From positions 578,256-642,255 of the forward strand of contig MU069437.1 in NCBI GenBank assembly GCA_002284615.2: a stretch of DNA of 64,000 nt. Reading direction: 5' to 3'. Made by a program: the position numbers and the translations under genes. Position 1 is the stretch's first letter. Each line of letters starts with the position of its first letter. This stretch comes from Dunaliella salina (lineage: Eukaryota > Chlorophyta > Chlorophyceae > Chlamydomonadales > Dunaliellaceae). Below, one piece after another: positions 21,166 to 32,239 of this stretch. The notes beneath the pieces were generated by a model. It did no database searches. It was given only the letters and a program-made list of their open reading frames with translations, and was not told the DNA's origin.

Positions 21166-23117
21166 GCACGCACAAACACAAAAACACACCTGGAGGGCAT
21201 GGATGTCGAAAATCACGAGGCTGGTCGGCCCTCCTCTTGATGGGGGCACGTTCGACAGGATGCGAGCTAGAGTGAAGGCAGTGGCCACATCGCCCTCTGT
21301 TTCTACCTGGTGACAGTGGTGACACAATGAGGACACAGATGGGCCACAGTGTCAACACTGTGATGACAGCCATGGGCCACAGTGTTGACACTGTGCTGAC
21401 AGGGTCAAACGCAATGATGACACAGATGGGCCACAGCATCAACACTGTGATGACAGCCATGGGCCACAGCGTTGACAGTGGATGCAGATACAACAAGCAT
21501 GGTAGTTGGTTTGGCAAAAAGGAACATGGTAGTCCATCATTCAAATGAGGTACAGAGTGTACAGCAAGATTCCAGTTGCACGCAGCACATGTCTCTCCAG
21601 CCACGAGCATGTGAGTGTTCAATGGACCATGAAGAAAGAGCTTTAGAGCTTGCCGTCTTTGCAGCGTCAACCATAAATCTGAATCATCTTTTTGCATGAG
21701 CCTTCCAATGTTGCCTACAAACCAAGCCAAAACGGAAGTGCAAATGTTCTTCTGACCCACCCGCTCCAAGGTGCCTGTGGGGAAGAAGGGCAACACCAGG
21801 GTAAAGGAGGCTACGAACAAGCGAGGTAAGCCATAGATGACACTGATTTGCTCAAAGATGACGGAGGGTGTGTGGAAAGAGGCCAAGAAAGCCACATGGC
21901 GGTTGCGGACGCTGAGGGCATCCTCCACAAACAGGTCTGGGAAGCCATCAGCGAACTTCCTGCATGCACGATGCAGCAGGGGCATGTCCAACTGGTGAGC
22001 CAAAAATGCGTGAGCCAGCATCAAAAACATCCACCCAGGAATCAGTGCTGTAAAATGCCAGTTTTGCGGGTCTTGCTAAGACTTACATGCACATGCTACA
22101 CTCCTGCATTTGTTCAGTGCATATGGATATTTCAAGATTCCTTAAGTGGCACATGCGTTGCACGCCTAGGCTTGAAGGAGCAAGAACAGCATGGTGAATT
22201 TGAAGACAAGTGAGTGATTCCAGAGCGTGGTTTGCGTATTTGGAAGTGAACATCCATGAGGCCAGCTGCAAACAATGACCTTTTTTGGATTGATGCATGC
22301 AAGGGGCGCGAAGGGATGCCAGGCGTGGGGGCCGAATCTGTCGCAACAGCATCGTGGTGTTTAAAACAAGGTTGCAGAAAGCATCAAGTCGGGTCACATT
22401 CACGTTTCTGCTTTTTTTGGGGAGACCATCATTCCCTTTTCTCAAGCCCCCCCCCCCCCCCCAAACACAAGCAGTTACGCCAGAGCTTATCCAGGGCTGG
22501 TACACTGCAAGCTCCCATGCATTTCGATCGCCATCATGGCATGGCACTTTCTCGCACATTCCAAACTAATGCAGGAGAAAGGAGTACAAGAAAGTGTACA
22601 CTTCAGCCGCCAAATTCTTTTGCAACCACTCCCATGTGAAAAAAAGCATGCGTGCAACATCATCACATGGGTTTTTACACCTGCCCCACCTTCCCAATGC
22701 CATTGCCTGCAAGGCCACTCCTCACCTCCAGCGGATTTTCCCCAGCTGAATGTGTCCCTGGGATTCATCTGCAATGCGCTGCGCAAGCTCCTTGAAGTCT
22801 TCAGTGAAAAAAAGCACGCAGTCCTTCCGCAGCCCCTTTTCTGGCACGCTGATATTAGAGCTGATGCGGTAGTCTATTCCTCCAGAGGTGCCAGGGGTTG
22901 AAATTTGCTGCATTCTGCTTTTCCTCCACTCTTCAAGCACAGCAGGGGTGGAGGCTGCAGAAGGATAGCCAGGCGCTGCAGCCAGTGGGCCACAGTCTGA
23001 CGAATATTTCGACACTGAGTTTGTACTCTTTTTGACAGCAGAGCCACCAACTAGAGTGGGCCTACTCGACACAAGTGTTGTGCACTGTTTGGCAGCTGTG
23101 CCAGCCACACGGAACAT
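18764..23117 (-). CDS. ribose-phosphate diphosphokinase (plant PRS3/PRS4 type), C-terminus not found
   Basis: Makes PRPP from ribose 5-phosphate and ATP for nucleotide, His and Trp synthesis. Exons on the minus strand: 23117-22726, 21959-21761, 21306-21190, 20820-20725, 20496-20422, 19294-19135, 18832-18764, all GT-AG and in frame (369 codons). The first roughly 80 residues are Ser/Ala-rich and may be an organelle transit peptide. Then come [83 protein letters not shown], and the PRPP-binding loop [14 protein letters not shown], followed by [12 protein letters not shown]. The EGDVATAFT and YFGDT segments are typical of plant class II synthases, which do not depend on phosphate. The final roughly 45 residues are unlocated. 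Divergent from the SR gene. Confidence 0.9.
19606..20096. repeat. two short tandem repeats in PRS intron 5
   Basis: 19613-19745 repeats a GGGTCAGAAAGGTCTGCCCT unit of about 20 bp six to seven times. 19985-20095 repeats GATTTAGGTCTCTGTTCACT (22-bp period) five times. Both lie between PRS exons 5 and 6. Confidence 0.85.
21081..21161. repeat. (CA)n microsatellite in PRS intron 3
   Basis: About 80 bp of CA repeat with one interruption. On the coding (minus) strand it is GT repeat beginning about 30 nt after the exon 3 donor. Confidence 0.95.
21327..21480. repeat. direct repeat with internal palindromes in PRS intron 2
   Basis: The phrase ATGGGCCACAG with GTGATGACAGCC recurs four times. Blocks such as CACAGTGTCAACACTGTG are near-palindromic. 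It lies immediately upstream (in gene sense) of PRS exon 3 and reaches its acceptor at 21307. Confidence 0.75.
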
Positions 23118-23496
23118 CTAACGCTGCAAAGAGCGCCGATGTTCCATCGATGAATGATAAAGCATGAAATGTCTGACCTCGTTTGTCATAACACTGATCT
23201 TGGACAGCCAGGGCAAATGTACAATCCAGTGCATCAACGGACAAATACAATATCACCTTGTGATGCTTCAGATACCTGCCACTCTGCGAAGAAGCCCTGC
23301 ATCAAGCGCTTGACCTTGCTGACAGATCCTTTACTACTCTTGACAATCGATGCCGCTTGGAACAGATAATACTTCATCCGTATAAATTTATGTTCCTTTT
23401 CTGCTCACAAATCTATCAGTTTCAATCCCACCTGAACGTCGGACAGTCCAGTTCCATTTGTTTGCCTCCTTGAGCTAGCTTGTCCTAATCAACATC
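23118..23496. promoter_or_regulatory. shared PRS/SR divergent promoter interval
   Basis: 379 bp separate the PRS start codon (-) from the SR start codon (+), so both promoters must lie here or overlap the genes. TATAAATT at 23381-23388 is a TATA-like sequence for the SR side. No other element is certain. Confidence 0.5.
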
Positions 23497-24494
23497 ATGA
23501 CCAAAATCTATGTTGGCAACCTGCCTCTGGACGTGCGGGAACGGGAGCTGGATGACTTGTTCTACAAGGTACGCGGCCACAAGGCTCGGACGAGGGAAGG
23601 AAGGGAGATGCACACATCCTGCTCACGGCGCCACTAAACGAGGCATGCCAGAATACACACTGTCGGAACCACCTCTCATGAGCGGGCCAAATTTCCTGGC
23701 TCTGCATGCTGTCCCCCTTCCGTCCTTTCATCCACCCTTGGCGCTCTGAGGCTAAAGAGAATGATAGGATAAGGGTTTATACGGCTCAGTGCCAAGCAGC
23801 CTGAGCAGCAGGGCAAGGTGATGATGCGGACTGCACAGGAATTCATTCCCTGCATGAACACATTCTTGCATTCCCCCCTCTGTTCCTGTCACCATGCCCC
23901 CACAGCTTGCTTCCTCCCGGCCTCACTACTTGCAGTTTGGAAAGATCAGGCTCATTGACATCAAGACACCCTCGCGCCCACCAGCTTACGGCTTTGTAGA
24001 GTTCGGTGAGTTGGCAGGGTTGCTGGCAGTGTTGCATGTCCTTAGGGCCTTGGTGCGCAGCCATGCCAGTCTGTGCTGACAGGTAAAGCTCTTCTTGGCA
24101 TGCATTCTCACATGCTTGCCATGCCTCCCTTCAACCTGCAGATGACCCTCGAGACGCAGAGGAGGCTGTGAGGAGGCGTGATAACTATGACTTTGGTGGA
24201 TACAGGTGGGCCGTGCATGCGCTCCCCACCATGCTGTTGCATGCAGGCTCCTCGCATACATCTTTGCTTGAAGCCTGTACACTGGTATGAGTATGTATGT
24301 GCTGTGCTCAATGGTGGTGCTCTGATACATTGTGCAGGATACGAGTGGAGGTGGCGAGGGGTGCAAGTGGAGCAGGTACACGGGACGGATTCAACAGACC
24401 ACCCAAGGCCACGCCTTTCCGCTGTCTGGTCAAAGGCCTTCCTCGAGGGGCATCATGGCAAGACCTCAAGGTGCATGGGTGCATTAGTACGCGA

Positions 24495-24561
<67 letters not shown>

Positions 24562-27500
24562 TTCCCAGGAGCCCAAGTCCATGTGCTCTCATGGCAATGC
24601 TCAACACAAGGCTTAAGCTTTCATGCATGCCTTATTTACTGGAGTGAGAACCCCTTTTCAAACAGAGCATGCGCGTTACTGCACATTCAGTGGGTACCAC
24701 ATTGACGCACGACAGGGCCCACATCGCACCCTGCTACTTTCTCCTCAGGGTGGGCATGTTTCTCCACAACATCGGAATGTCCATGCAAACATAACAAACA
24801 GGATCTTGAAAAACAACCATGGAGAACCTGTGCCTCTTCAATTGGCCATGCAGGATCACATGCAGCGCGCAGCCAAGCCCTTGTACACCGAGCACCTCTG
24901 CCTCAATTGGCCGTGCAGGATCACATGCGGCGCGCAGCCAAGCCCTTGTACATTGAGAACCTCTGCCTCTTCAATTGGCCATGCAGGATCACATGCGGCG
25001 CGCAGCCGAGCCCTTGTACATTGAGAACCTCTGCCTCTTCAATTGGCCATGCAGGATCACATGCGGCGCGCAGCCAAGCCCTTGTACACTGAGAACCTCT
25101 GCTTCTTCAATTGGCCATGCAGGATCACATGCGGCGCGCAGCCAAGCCCTTGTACACTGAGAACCTCTGCCTCTTCAATTGGCCATGCAGGATCACATGC
25201 GGCACGCAGCCAAGCCCTTGTACACTGAGAACCTCTGCCTCTTCAATTGGCCATGCAGGATCACATGCGGCGCGCAGCCAAGCCCTTGTACACTGATGTG
25301 CGGACAGACCGAGACGGCAAGTCCGTCGGCATTGTGGAGTTTGAGTCATTTGAAGACATGAAGGCAGCCATCAGGAAGCTGGACGACTCAGAATTTAACA
25401 ACCCGTGAGTCTGTGTGGGGGTGTGCATGTCAGGGCTGCCTGAAGCTGCAGGTTTGCCCAAGGGCGAGTCTGCGTGGGGTGTTGCGCGTCATCATGAGGG
25501 CCCAACCCTCTTGTTGTTTTATGAATGTTGGTACCTCCTATGGTGGTGGTTCATGTGCAGGATTGTCATCATGGCTGGGATCATGCACACCTGTCACTGC
25601 AGTTAAGCACAGGACTCCGGTCCTTGCTGTGAGTCGTGGGCACAAATGAAATTGGCTTCTAGTCACAAGGATGCTTCATAGGGGAACATGGTGGTGGAAA
25701 TGATTTCAAAGGAAAAAAAGAGGAAAAAGAGGAAAAAGCACCTGGGGTGCGCGAAGCATGTTTGGGGTTTTCAGCTTTGCGGACTGATCAATCACTTCTT
25801 TGTGGAATTCTTGCCACAGAGCTTGCATCCTGAGCAGACAATGCTGCTAAGTTTTTATGGCGTGTAATTGTACAACACTTTTAACCATTTTTTCAAGTTA
25901 TGTTGCAATTGTAAGCACCGCACCCTACGCTTCATACTCTCCCGCCTCGAAGGCATCATGCATTCAACTCTGCTGCGGCGAGTCAGCACATGGCTCGATG
26001 GGTCTTTCAAGTAGAAGCTAGCATGGAAAGGCTGCTTACTGCCTGGCAGCCTTGATGTGCACTGGTTCAGCTGCATTTGCCTGAGCTTTCTTTGTTATTT
26101 TCTTGAGGTGCCCTTATCCGGGTGTGTCTGCCGGGGTTTTTTGTTGCTGCCTCAAGGTTCTCTGATCCGGTTTTGTTTGCTCCCAAGCTTTTTTGTATTT
26201 GCTTCGATTGGCCTGATCCATGTGTGTGTGTGCTCCTGAGGCGGGTCTGTGACTGCCTGAAGGTGCTCCGATCCAGATGTGTTTGCTCCTGAGGCTTGTT
26301 TGCTGGACATCACCTGGAAGACAGAATCCTCTTGCCCTTTTTGATCCACTTGATGCACTGGAACAGACGCTACGACCGAGGCTGCTTCATCCGCATTGTA
26401 GAGGAAAACCCAGGCTCCTACCGCGGTCGCTCCCCCTCTGTCAGCAGGTAAGTCGCCTCCATCGATGCATGTTGTCCCCTCGTTCACCTCACCTGATTTT
26501 TGTCTTGAAATGAGTACTGTTTGCATCACTTCAGCCCCAAGCTAAAACAAACTCATAGCATTCACTTGAGCGCATGAGTTGCCTTCATGTGCCACCCACT
26601 AGTGCTGGCCTGTGGCAGCGCCTGCCCTCCCTGCCTTGCACTGCCCAGTGCTTGCATTTTTGAAGCCCCACAGTTTTTTACAACTGGCACGGCCATGCTG
26701 CTGCTTGGTTGCGCGTCTATGCGAGCTGGCACCTTCACTGTGGGGGCACACTCTGAGGGGCAAGGCCGCAAGGTGTTGAGGAGGAGAGTGCTGCCGGCTT
26801 GGCTGAGGCTTGGTGGGCGCTCTGCTGTAAGGGACTCCTGCTGGTGCACTGCTGCTGGAAGGGCCTGCGCTTCCAGCGCTTGGCAGCAGCGTGTGCTGAG
26901 GACTGTTTGCTGCTGGAAGGGCCTGCGCTTCCAGCGCTTGGCAGCAGGAGCGTGTGCTGAGGGCTGTATGGGCTTCGGCTGTGGGAGCTGTGCTGTGCAT
27001 GTGGGCTTCTGTGCTGGGGGCTGCGGCTGGTGCTCGTGCGGGAAAGCTGGAAGCGCAAAGGGGATGCTGTACGCGGGGCTGTGAAGATGGCTGAAGCTTG
27101 CGGAAACCATGCACTGCGTCCCCTGGGCTGTCTGGGGCTGCTGCTGAGGGCTGGGTTGGACGCAGCTCAGGATACGAGTCTCCCTCCGCTCAGGGCTGCA
27201 CACGTGGTCAAGTCACTGGGTACAGGTTGCGGAAGCACAGGATTACAAAAAAGAAGCCATGAGTCAAGGCGCAGGACAGCTAGGCTACAAATTAAGACTA
27301 CAGGTTGCAGAAGTACAAGGCTTCCACTGAGTTGGCTGCCAGCTTGCTCTCACAAAAGGGAAAAGAAGGCCATTTTAGGAAAGATGCAAGTGTGTTGTTG
27401 CTTTGATACATAGAATGAACAAATTGATATTTGTATTTTTGCTTTTGCAACTCATTGAGTGGATAAGTGAAGAAGAGTGAATAATTGAATTGGTCAGAGG

Positions 27501-28447
27501 ATCGAGCATGGATGGACTGATGTGGGCGGCTGGCCTGCATGCTGCAGGCGCTGGCTAGTCTGGAAAGGAATGGGAAGGGTTATGTAGCTGTACCTGCTTG
27601 TGTGGGCAGCTGAGTTGCAGGCCTGACAAGGCACAGTGAGCTGTGCACGTGATGTGGGGATGGGTTTCAATCCGAGGCACACATGAGGTGATAGCTGTAG
27701 GAAAGGAAAGCTTTACATAGCTGTACCTGCCTGCGGGGGCAGCTTAGCTGAAGCAGAAAACTCGCTCGTCAGCATTGCCCGCGATGTGGTGGTGGGTCTC
27801 TCAATCTGAGGCACACATGAGCTGATAGCTGTAGGATGCAGGCTTGCCTCCGCGTTCGTTGTAATGTGTTGTTCCAGGCAACAAGACATGACAACGAATG
27901 CAGAGCCTGTGGTGGTGGTGCCTTCATCCTGACTTTATGCATGCCTGCTATGGCCTGTGCATCGACCTCTGTGGAACTACTCCTTTTGCCATGACTCTGT
28001 GCATGCATGTTGCGGCCTGTGCACCAACCATCCCCCTGTGTGCCTACTACACCCTGTGAATTAACCTCTCTAATCCGTGCTGCTACTGCTGCTGCTGTGG
28101 GCTCCATGATGAAGCCTCTTGAGCATGGTGCTCATTTGCTCTTGTCAAGGCACTGCCTTGCGCTTTTCACCTCAGGCAACCTGCACCTGCTTGTTCGCTG
28201 TGCTCGACGCGTCACTGCCTGCAGCAACTTGACCCGGTACCCACATGCGCGACCCTTCTGCCTTTTACAGTACCTCACCGGCACCTGCCTGCTCCCTGTA
28301 TGCTCCTGTGATAGGTCTCCCCCACGCCGTGGTCGCAGCGTTAGCCGCAGCCCTCCTCGCAGCCTGACACCAGATGAGGACTTGCCTCGCCGCAGGGGCA
28401 GCTCACTCAGCCGTAGCCGATCACGCAGTCGCTCAGTCAGCCGCTAA
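23497..28447 (+). CDS. SR splicing factor, SRSF1/SR34-like
   Basis: Nuclear pre-mRNA splicing factor of the SR family. Exons: 23497-23568, 23936-24005, 24142-24205, 24338-24470, 25259-25404, 26367-26447, 28315-28447; all junctions GT-AG and the frame closes at 232 codons plus TAA. RRM1 (residues about 1-75) has RNP2-like IYVGNLP and RNP1-like AYGFVEF. A short Gly/Ala linker follows. RRM2 (about 98-165) carries SWQDLKDHMRRA, the SWQDLK signature of the pseudo-RRM in SRSF1 and plant SR30/SR34. A short RS domain ends SRSRSRSRSVSR. Exon 5 is preceded by six extra tandem copies of its own acceptor and first 38 bases (24854-25258). Introns 5 and 6 are long and hold no element I recognise. Confidence 0.93.
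24500..24557 (+). repeat. (GT)n microsatellite in SR intron 4
   Basis: Near-perfect GT repeat of about 58 bp, beginning about 30 nt after the exon 4 donor (24471). Confidence 0.95.
24824..25296 (+). repeat. 68-bp tandem array: intron end plus exon 5 start, seven units
   Basis: The junction CATGCAG/GATCACATGC recurs with exon start at 24854, 24919, 24987, 25055, 25123, 25191 and 25259 (period 68; first interval 65). Each unit is GAACCTCTGCCTCTTCAATT-GGCCATGCAG followed by 38 bases of coding sequence for DHMRRAAKPLYT. Only the last unit continues into the full exon. Units differ by a few substitutions. Using an upstream acceptor shifts frame at the next unit and meets a stop in every case I traced. 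Confidence 0.95.
26850..26950. repeat. direct repeat in SR intron 6
   Basis: GCTGCTGGAAGGGCCTGCGC-TTCCAGCGCTTGGCAGCAG occurs twice about 60 bp apart. The open frames over this G/C-rich area are low-complexity Ala/Ser/Pro and lie within a 1.9-kb intron; I do not regard them as genes. Confidence 0.6.
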
Positions 28448-29039
28448 AATGGCTTAAAACGGACACAGGGCAGGCTGGTGCTTGCACCTCCTGAAAAGGA
28501 GCCCTCTGTGAGCGGGTTGGATCACCATGGTGAGCAGGAAGTGTGAGGGCTGGTGCGTTGGCGGCCCTTACATGGAGCTCCTTGCCCCAACACCAGGGAG
28601 GAGTGTTATTCTGTCTGTTCCGCTTTGCAAAGCAGTCAAATGTTGCGGGTGGTAAGTTGGGTGCAACAGGTCCAATGCAGGCACTCTTGAATTGGTGCAT
28701 ATTCCGAATATTATCTTTTTTCCAACTATCCATTTGATATGTTATAATTGTCACATGTGTTTGTTTGAAATAAGGAGCCTGTTGTTTCTTGTGGACTCAG
28801 ATGTCACAAAGAGCCTGTTGTTTCTTGTGGACTCAGACGTCACAAAGAGCAGGAGGCTTTGACCAGTCAAAACGGCTGACTGTTAGTCTTTTTGAAAGCT
28901 AACATTTTATATGGAGCACATCGTGTCCATCAGATTGTCAGGCCACAGTAGGTTCCCAATCACTAGGTAAATTAATTAATCATTTGGCCCAACAGGAGGC
29001 ACCAGTCTGCATAACTTGTGGACGTCATGTGTCAATCTG
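28448..29039. other. SR 3' flank with a 40-bp direct repeat
   Basis: The 3' UTR of the SR gene should lie here. 28773-28850 holds two copies of GAGCCTGTTGTTTCTTGTGG-ACTCAGA.GTCACAAA. No gene recognised. Confidence 0.6.
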
Positions 29040-30665
29040 AATAAAAACTACATCTTCAGAATCCAGAGGAGTTGATTAAGGTAAGGAAAGGTTCAGCGTT
29101 GTATCCGCCTTCAAGGGCAGCTGAGCAAAAACAAAAGAGGTCTGTAACCAGACCAGACTAGGAATTGAATGCATTGCTTAAAACTCAGGCACAGCATTTC
29201 AAGCAAGCAGACACAAACTTGGATAATTCTAAGACATCTGTCTGGTTCATGAAGTCTCGAAGCCGCGTTGCACCATTTTCAAGCAATGATTGATTGATTG
29301 ATTGTTAAATGTCTGAGGACCTTGAGCCAAAATGATCGACTCATCAGTCTGGGCTGGGTTAGCAACCAGTCGCTCAATACAAAGCGCATAAGCTGGAAAG
29401 GGGCAACAAATAGCTTTCAAGCAATGAAGAAGACAGATGCTGAAACTGAGTGCGCAAGCCTGCCAGGTCCTCAGAAGGGCAGTCCAGAATGATGTGCTCT
29501 TCATCTTGCACAGTGTGCCAATCACATTTGTTGCAAGTCCTGAGCCGTATGGGCATCTATTCCCTTGATTCCGTGGGGTTTCCACCCGAAAATTGTGACT
29601 GAACAGTTGTAAGTCAAAATGCTGCGCAACAATTTACGAGAGATATCTTTTCGTAAACAGGCGACAGAGGCTTTTTCTTCCTCTTTCTTTCATCCCACCA
29701 ATTTGGTACGGTGCCCAATGGAATTCCAAAGTGTTTGTGATAAGTCCTCGTGATTCTACTGGAAGAATGTGCCTCTTGTGGGGTCAGGTTGTCCAGACTT
29801 CTCCAATCTTGGATAATTTGCTCACGAAGTACACCCTCCCAATCATTCATACTAACCCTAATCCCGGAGCGTACAGCAGCAGCAAATTGCTAGGCATTGG
29901 GCACGTCATTCAGGGCTGTAATAACCTGGTAAGTCCAGCTTCCTGTCCTGTCAGCAAAACGCATGTCTGCTTGCACGACTTTGCTCAGGAGGTCATTGTT
30001 TGTGCTCAGAAGGGAATTCCAGAATCTCATAACACACCTGAACCAGTAAAAGTAAAGAGGCATCTGTCCAGTTTCTCAAAGTAAACAGCATGTTTCTGTT
30101 GCCCTCTCAACACCCAAAAGAGACTTGAGGAAGCCTGCATGGTAGACATGAGCATCGGTCTTCATAGATGTATCATAGGACAGTTTGTCTGTAGCCCATA
30201 TTTGGCACCCATACAAGCCCACTGTGAGCGCAAAGGTCTGAAAAAGCCAAAGCATGGCGTGCTTTCTATTCAAAATCTCAAGCTCAGCTCCGGCTTTTTG
30301 TACCCTTGCAATGCCACCCATAAAGTTGCGAGCCATTTGGTTTGTAGCTGCAATCATTTTACCATTTTGTCTCAGAATTAGTCCCAGGTACTTGAATTCT
30401 GAAACTACCTCAAGGCCTTTGCCCTCGTACCCAAATGTTGGCATGGGTGTTGTGTCAGAATTGAAAAAAACAGGGACCTTTTTTTTTTCCTCTGTGTTGA
30501 CAGTCAGCCCTTTGTATTGCGCATAGTCATGGAATCTGTTGAGCTGGAACTGTATGTGTTCAGCGGAGTTTGCAAGAATCATTTTGACATCAGCGCAATC
30601 ACAGTGGTGTATTCTGGTATTCTCTATGGCTGTGATATCCGCTCGTCCACTGTCCAGAAATCGAT
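29040..30665 (-). mobile_element. LINE-D, 3' half with degraded RT
   Basis: Minus strand: from about 30660 the RT palm end (HHCDCADVKMILAN, where a YADD box has lost a codon and its Tyr), then HDYAQYKGLTVN, EVVSEFKYLGLILRQNG, YGCQIWATDKLSYD, HAGFLKSLLGVERAT. After frameshifts comes EAHSSSRITRTYHKHFGIPLG and the knuckle CNKCDWHTVQDEEHIILDC (about 29530-29470). The tail near 29100-29040 reads CTTAATCAACTCCTCTGG and GATGTAGTTTTTATT. Architecture matches LINE-C, sequence is clearly different. Inactive. Confidence 0.75.
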
Positions 30666-31510
30666 TTATGTATGTATGGGTCCTATTAGAGAGGGTGCTT
30701 GGTGGGTGGTCCTTCGAGGGGGTTTGGACTTTTTGCCCTCCAGAATGTTTCAAAGGGAGTTCCAGAGGTGGGCGACGGGCCCACATTCCTGAAAATGTTC
30801 TTTCCCGCTGATATTTTCCAAATCTGACCAGGCCAACCATTATAATATGAATAAAAAACACTTACACCAATAAATGATGAAAGTTGGTTGACCCCAGATC
30901 ACTTTCCTGGCCTCAGATCACTCTAAAATGGCCCAAAGCTCCACCCTGGGACCTTTTTTCACCCCCAAATATTTTCTTAATATCCCACATATTATATGCT
31001 AACATCCTGCATATTCAAAAGTGGGAATGAAGGAGGTCAAAACTTGACCTTTTTGGCACCTTCAGTGCCGGATTTTCTCTAAGGGAAATGGCTGAAATTC
31101 AGTACCTGACCAACTACTGGGTCTTTTCACTCCCATTTTTTTTTGCGGTGATATTTTTTTGGTTCAAGGACGCCAAATCATTGAAAATCACCCAAATTGG
31201 TACAGTGGCTGGTCAGGTATGGTGTGTGTTTGCTTGACAACTTGTTGGTATGGTGTGTGTTTGCTCGACAACTCGAAGTAAGGTTCATGTTTGGGCATAT
31301 AGCAGAAGTGGCCTCGAGTGCTTCTTTTCAAATTCAACAGCTATGGAACCATTTGATGCTAAGCATAAAAAGTACCAAGTGCGGTCACCTTGCTAAGGGA
31401 AGATTTCAAAAGGACCCCTGTTTGGGGCCTTCGTCGCCCACCTCTGGAATTTTTCTGAGCCACGTTCTCAAAATTTTACATGTGCCAATGGATTCCTGAG
31501 ATTGAGAGCT
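30666..31510 (-). repeat. repeat-G copy interrupted by a DNA transposon
   Basis: Minus strand pieces 31510-31447 and 30762-30666 match the uninterrupted copy at 52540-52710: GAAGAGGGTGCCAA, TCAGGAATCCA, CAGAAAAATTC, then ATTCTGGAGGG, CCCCCTCGA, CACCCACC and AATAGGACCCATA. Non-coding; function unknown. Confidence 0.6.
30763..31446. mobile_element. CAGAG-type non-autonomous DNA transposon, copy 2
   Basis: Ends CAGAGGTGGGCGACG and CGTCGCCCACCTCTG. Flanks GAATGTTTC (30743-30751) and GAATTTTTC (31447-31455) are a likely 9-bp duplication with one change, leaving 11 unexplained bases on the left. The interior is homologous to 9491-10152 in reverse orientation (for example the paired phrases TGATCTGAGGCCAGGA and GGTCCCAGGGTGGAGCT). 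Includes a 31-bp direct repeat at 31217-31270. No transposase. Confidence 0.7.
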
Positions 31511-32239
31511 GTCGATTGGCACCCTCTTCGTGCAAAACGAGTAGAAGGGGGGGGGGGTGCATGGCTGGGAGTCGGTGCCATGGGGCAAAAGGGTCTGAGC
31601 AGCCAGGGTGTGGAGGCAAACATGCAGCAAACTAATCCAAACTCCCACGATAGTGACTGTGTATGATATCTTCTTGCTTGGTGAAATAAGGAGGGCTATT
31701 TGTGGACTCGCAAGCCAGTTGTGGGTGTCTGAAAGGGCAGGTATGCATGGGCGTTCGCTCCTCAGTTTTTGCCCGTAACTCTGCTACTACTCGATATTTC
31801 ATTGCGCTGAGTATGCTGGTTGATAGCTATTTGAAAGAGGAGCAGACTAGTACCCTTTTCGTGGGGAGGGGGGCAGTATTTGGGGGGAGGGCGGGGGGGG
31901 GTTCCTTTTGGGCCTGACGTCCACTACTTTGACATGACGTTCACCACTTTTTTTGGTCCTCCTGGGCCCAAAAACAAACCTTAAGAAATAATTCCTGGTC
32001 CACAAATATGAAGTGTTACGAAGTGGGAATGAGGTGCAAATTAATCAATTCTTTGGAAAGTGGTAGGATTTGTGGAACAGCGGCAGCAGAGAAGTCCTTC
32101 AGGTGCAGCAAGGTGGGCAACTGCTGGCAAAGTGCACCTGGCCCTGACAGTAGATTGCCATGCAAGCAGTGTGTAAGTTAATTACATTACCTTTCATTAG
32201 TGAATATGACCTTCAGCCAGATGGTTTGGCTGCTCGATT
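31511..32239. other. no recognisable gene
   Basis: G-rich runs near 31550 and 31880 and no supported coding sequence or known repeat. Confidence 0.5.

Noticed and set aside
24824..25296. CRISPR array or satellite
   Set aside because: Units are contiguous without unique spacers and consist of intron/exon sequence in a eukaryotic gene.
24838..25361. Family of small proteins containing MQDHMRRAAKPLYT
   Set aside because: These overlapping frames come from the 68-bp acceptor/exon array of the SR gene, not from separate genes.
26562..27203. Ala/Ser/Pro-rich protein gene on the minus strand
   Set aside because: Lies in SR intron 6, low complexity with an internal direct repeat, no start context or motif.
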